DNA from: Sulfurimonas sp.
GTDB taxonomy: Bacteria > Campylobacterota > Campylobacteria > Campylobacterales > Sulfurimonadaceae
Reading direction: 5' to 3'
DNA: 64,000 bases
Assembly: GCA_028044295.1 (NCBI GenBank)
Contig: JAOFSE010000006.1
Location: 1 to 64,000 of the forward strand
Within the stretch, counting starts at the first letter, position 1, and each line of letters opens with the position of its first letter. Below are positions 62,381 to 64,000 of this stretch, in pieces. The notes beneath the pieces were generated by a model. It made no database searches. It was not told the DNA's origin and saw only the letters and a program-made list of their open reading frames with translations. The translations under genes and the position numbers were made by a program.

Positions 62381-64000
62381 CTATAACCTCAACTTTAAAT
62401 TACCATCTACGGTAGGCTCTTGTGTCCTAGAGTCTCCATACTCTTCTATACTTGTGTCATATGTTTGACTTTTTGTCTCTTTGTATAGTGTCTTTATATC
62501 GCTCTTGCCCTCTATGATATTTTTCATAACAAAGAAGCTAAAGAGTCTATGACCTTTTTTGTCATAACCATTTGAGTACTGGTTACCTTTTCCAGCTGTT
62601 AGAACTACCATCTTTTGCTTGTCAAACTTCACAGATTTTGCAACCATCTTAGTAGCTGCTACGCCTTTTAGAACAGCCTTTCCATCTGTCACACCAGAGA
62701 AACAGCTATCAACTACTGCTACAATTTTTGAGGCTTTAGAACCTGAGAGCTTTGAGTATATGTTTTGAAGAGAAAAGAACTTTTCATCTGCTACGAAGTC
62801 TGGTTCTGTATCTGCCGTTAACATAAACGGAGCGTTTTTAAGGCTTGGAACTGGAACTCCATGACCGTTGTAGTAAAAGTAAATAGTGTCTCCTTTTTTT
62901 ACACGGCGAAGAAGTTTTTTCATACTTGTTTTTATGGTCGCTTGAGAGGCTTTTTCATTTATCATTACATATGAGTTTGACTTAGTTACTCCAAGTCTTT
63001 TTTGAGCAGTTTTTACAAACATCTCTGCACTTCTTTTTGCATAGCTTATGTTGTCAGTGTACTGGTACTTCTCAACACCTACTACAAAGAGCCATTTCTT
63101 TCTGTCTGTTTTTACTTGTTTGGCTTTACTAAGAAGTTTATCTAGTTCAGAAAAGTTTGTAAGATTACTTGCGTCAAATGTACTTACTTCACTTTGAACT
63201 ACAGTAATGTTTGTGTTGATATTAGTATCTACATGTAAATCATTTTTGAGGTTTACTGCGACTCTTGTGTCATCTATGCTTAAGTCAGTAAACTGAGCCA
63301 TATAGTTTTTCTTTTTGTATGGAACTCTAATATCTTTTAGTTTTACACTTTTTCCGTCGTAGTCGAAGATTGCTTGGGGTTTTAAAGTATCAAACTTTTG
63401 TTTAAAGCTTCTTGCCTCTTTACGCGATACTTTTATAGCTACTTTTTTTGAGAAATCTTTTTTTGCTTCAAAGTTTATGTCCGCAACAAAGTAGCCATTA
63501 TCTGCATCATATTTTAAATTTGTAAGAGTTGGTTTTCCCCATGTCATTTCAAGGGCTTTTTTCATAGCTCTTTTTTTAGCTTTTAATGTCTCTTTTGAAT
63601 AATCTTTTTGATATTTAGTAACTATGCTTGATTGCTCTTTTTTCGTTTTTTCTACCCTAGCATTAAACTCTGCAGTAGTTTCAAACTCATCTTTTTCTAA
63701 TTTTAATTCTTTTGGTGGTTTTGGAATACTTTTTAAATATTCTTCAATAATTATAGATACTATACTATTTAGATTTACATTTTCTTGAGTACATTTTTTC
63801 TTCATTATACGACTAAGTACATCACTAGAAAAACTTTGCATAATTTCATTCTTAGCATCATATTCATTATAAATATGCTTAGATTCTGTATGGTTATATT
63901 TAGAATCAGCCCAAAAGTTTTCACAGCTATTGATTAGTTCTTGTGCTTTACTCTTATCATTATTTGTTTTGTTAATAATAATTTCATAAGAAAAAAGACT
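62381..64000 (-). CDS. Caspase-fold (C14) peptidase, start outside window
   Basis: The frame stays open to base 64000, so the gene enters from beyond the right edge; an internal ATG at 63841 is unlikely to be the true start. The N-terminal half is lysine-rich with LEKDEFETTAEFNARVEK and DINFEAKKDF segments. The C-terminal caspase domain begins KKWLFVVGVEKYQYTDNISYAKRSA. The catalytic dyad is His in IYFYYNGHGVP and Cys in VAVVDSCFSG (residues 327 and 380 counted from the internal ATG). An arginine- or lysine-directed cysteine protease is expected from the fold. It is coupled to the LPP20/DUF4384 gene. Confidence 0.85.
   Translation of the reverse strand, partial: SLFSYEIIINKTNNDKSKAQELINSCENFWADSKYNHTESKHIYNEYDAKNEIMQSFSSDVLSRIMKKKCTQENVNLNSIVSIIIEEYLKSIPKPPKELKLEKDEFETTAEFNARVEKTKKEQSSIVTKYQKDYSKETLKAKKRAMKKALEMTWGKPTLTNLKYDADNGYFVADINFEAKKDFSKKVAIKVSRKEARSFKQKFDTLKPQAIFDYDGKSVKLKDIRVPYKKKNYMAQFTDLSIDDTRVAVNLKNDLHVDTNINTNITVVQSEVSTFDASNLTNFSELDKLLSKAKQVKTDRKKWLFVVGVEKYQYTDNISYAKRSAEMFVKTAQKRLGVTKSNSYVMINEKASQATIKTSMKKLLRRVKKGDTIYFYYNGHGVPVPSLKNAPFMLTADTEPDFVADEKFFSLQNIYSKLSGSKASKIVAVVDSCFSGVTDGKAVLKGVAATKMVAKSVKFDKQKMVVLTAGKGNQYSNGYDKKGHRLFSFFVMKNIIEGKSDIKTLYKETKSQTYDTSIEEYGDSRTQEPTVDGNLKLRL

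Noticed and set aside
63841..63841. ATG at 63841 as the start of the caspase-like gene
   Set aside because: The frame is open without a stop to the window edge with similar composition, and no ribosome site is evident before this ATG, so the gene most likely begins outside the window.

Overview
The window looks like a chromosome segment of a free-living Campylobacterota (epsilonproteobacterium), most like a Sulfurimonas-type organism. I infer this from several signs: low-GC, tightly packed genes; a fused IspDF followed by an HP1021/CemR-type atypical response regulator, sat and pgpA (the order I recall from Campylobacter jejuni); futalosine-pathway menaquinone synthesis (MqnE) with a malate:quinone oxidoreductase; a PglB-type oligosaccharyltransferase; and CheV plus a CheA-receiver hybrid. 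The species cannot be fixed from sequence reading alone. I find no rRNA, tRNA, insertion sequence, prophage or CRISPR array. No gap between genes exceeds about 225 bases, so there is no gene-free stretch over 300 bases.

Layout. (1) 1-12001, all minus strand: a long co-directional run read from an AI-2-kinase-like lsrK and an ABM-domain gene through metK, mqnE, a family-2 glycosyltransferase, pglB, galU, an exported-type ATP-dependent DNA ligase, an MntA/HepT toxin-antitoxin pair, pgi, ugd and a sugar epimerase cut by the window edge. It links sugar-nucleotide supply to glycosylation. (2) 12097-18362, plus: glnD, glmS and a membrane diguanylate cyclase with a periplasmic haem motif. (3) 18570-25032: mrp and thiC (minus), then ispDF, the HP1021-like regulator, sat and pgpA (plus). 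(4) 25036-32222, minus: a small unknown gene, a TorF-like porin, a molybdoenzyme-maturation set (TorD chaperone, polyferredoxin, a degenerate shikimate-dehydrogenase-like protein, an unknown), an MscS channel and glutamate dehydrogenase. (5) 32444-44655: mixed single genes (chemoreceptor with CZB domain, periplasmic rhodanese, orphan RND pump, DUF445, AraC/GyrI regulator, thioredoxin-reductase-like flavoprotein, S4 protein, SprA-type putative metalloprotease, cold shock protein, SEC-C protein, acetyltransferase). (6) 44726-49269, plus: mqo, then a translation-flavoured operon of YbiT-like ABC-F, DUF5718, DUF1653 and SUI1. (7) 49266-64000, minus: a second diguanylate cyclase, then one long operon greA-argC-metallophosphoesterase-cheV-cheA-cheW-MCE lipid transporter-lipoprotein-pepP, and finally an LPP20/DUF4384 exported protein paired with a caspase-like peptidase that runs off the right edge.

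The most unusual signal is not a gene. The palindrome TACATGTA, mostly in the form YTACATGTAR, occurs at least 29 times in 64 kb, in both coding and noncoding DNA, far above a simple expectation of about two. Other points for follow-up are the lsrK/ABM/metK neighbourhood without an Lsr transporter, a toxin-antitoxin pair stitched by ATGA overlaps into a sugar operon, an orphan molybdoenzyme-maturation cluster with an AroE-like pseudoenzyme, a structured 180-base gap at 25518-25696, and a perfect 12-bp inverted repeat over the ABC-F promoter.
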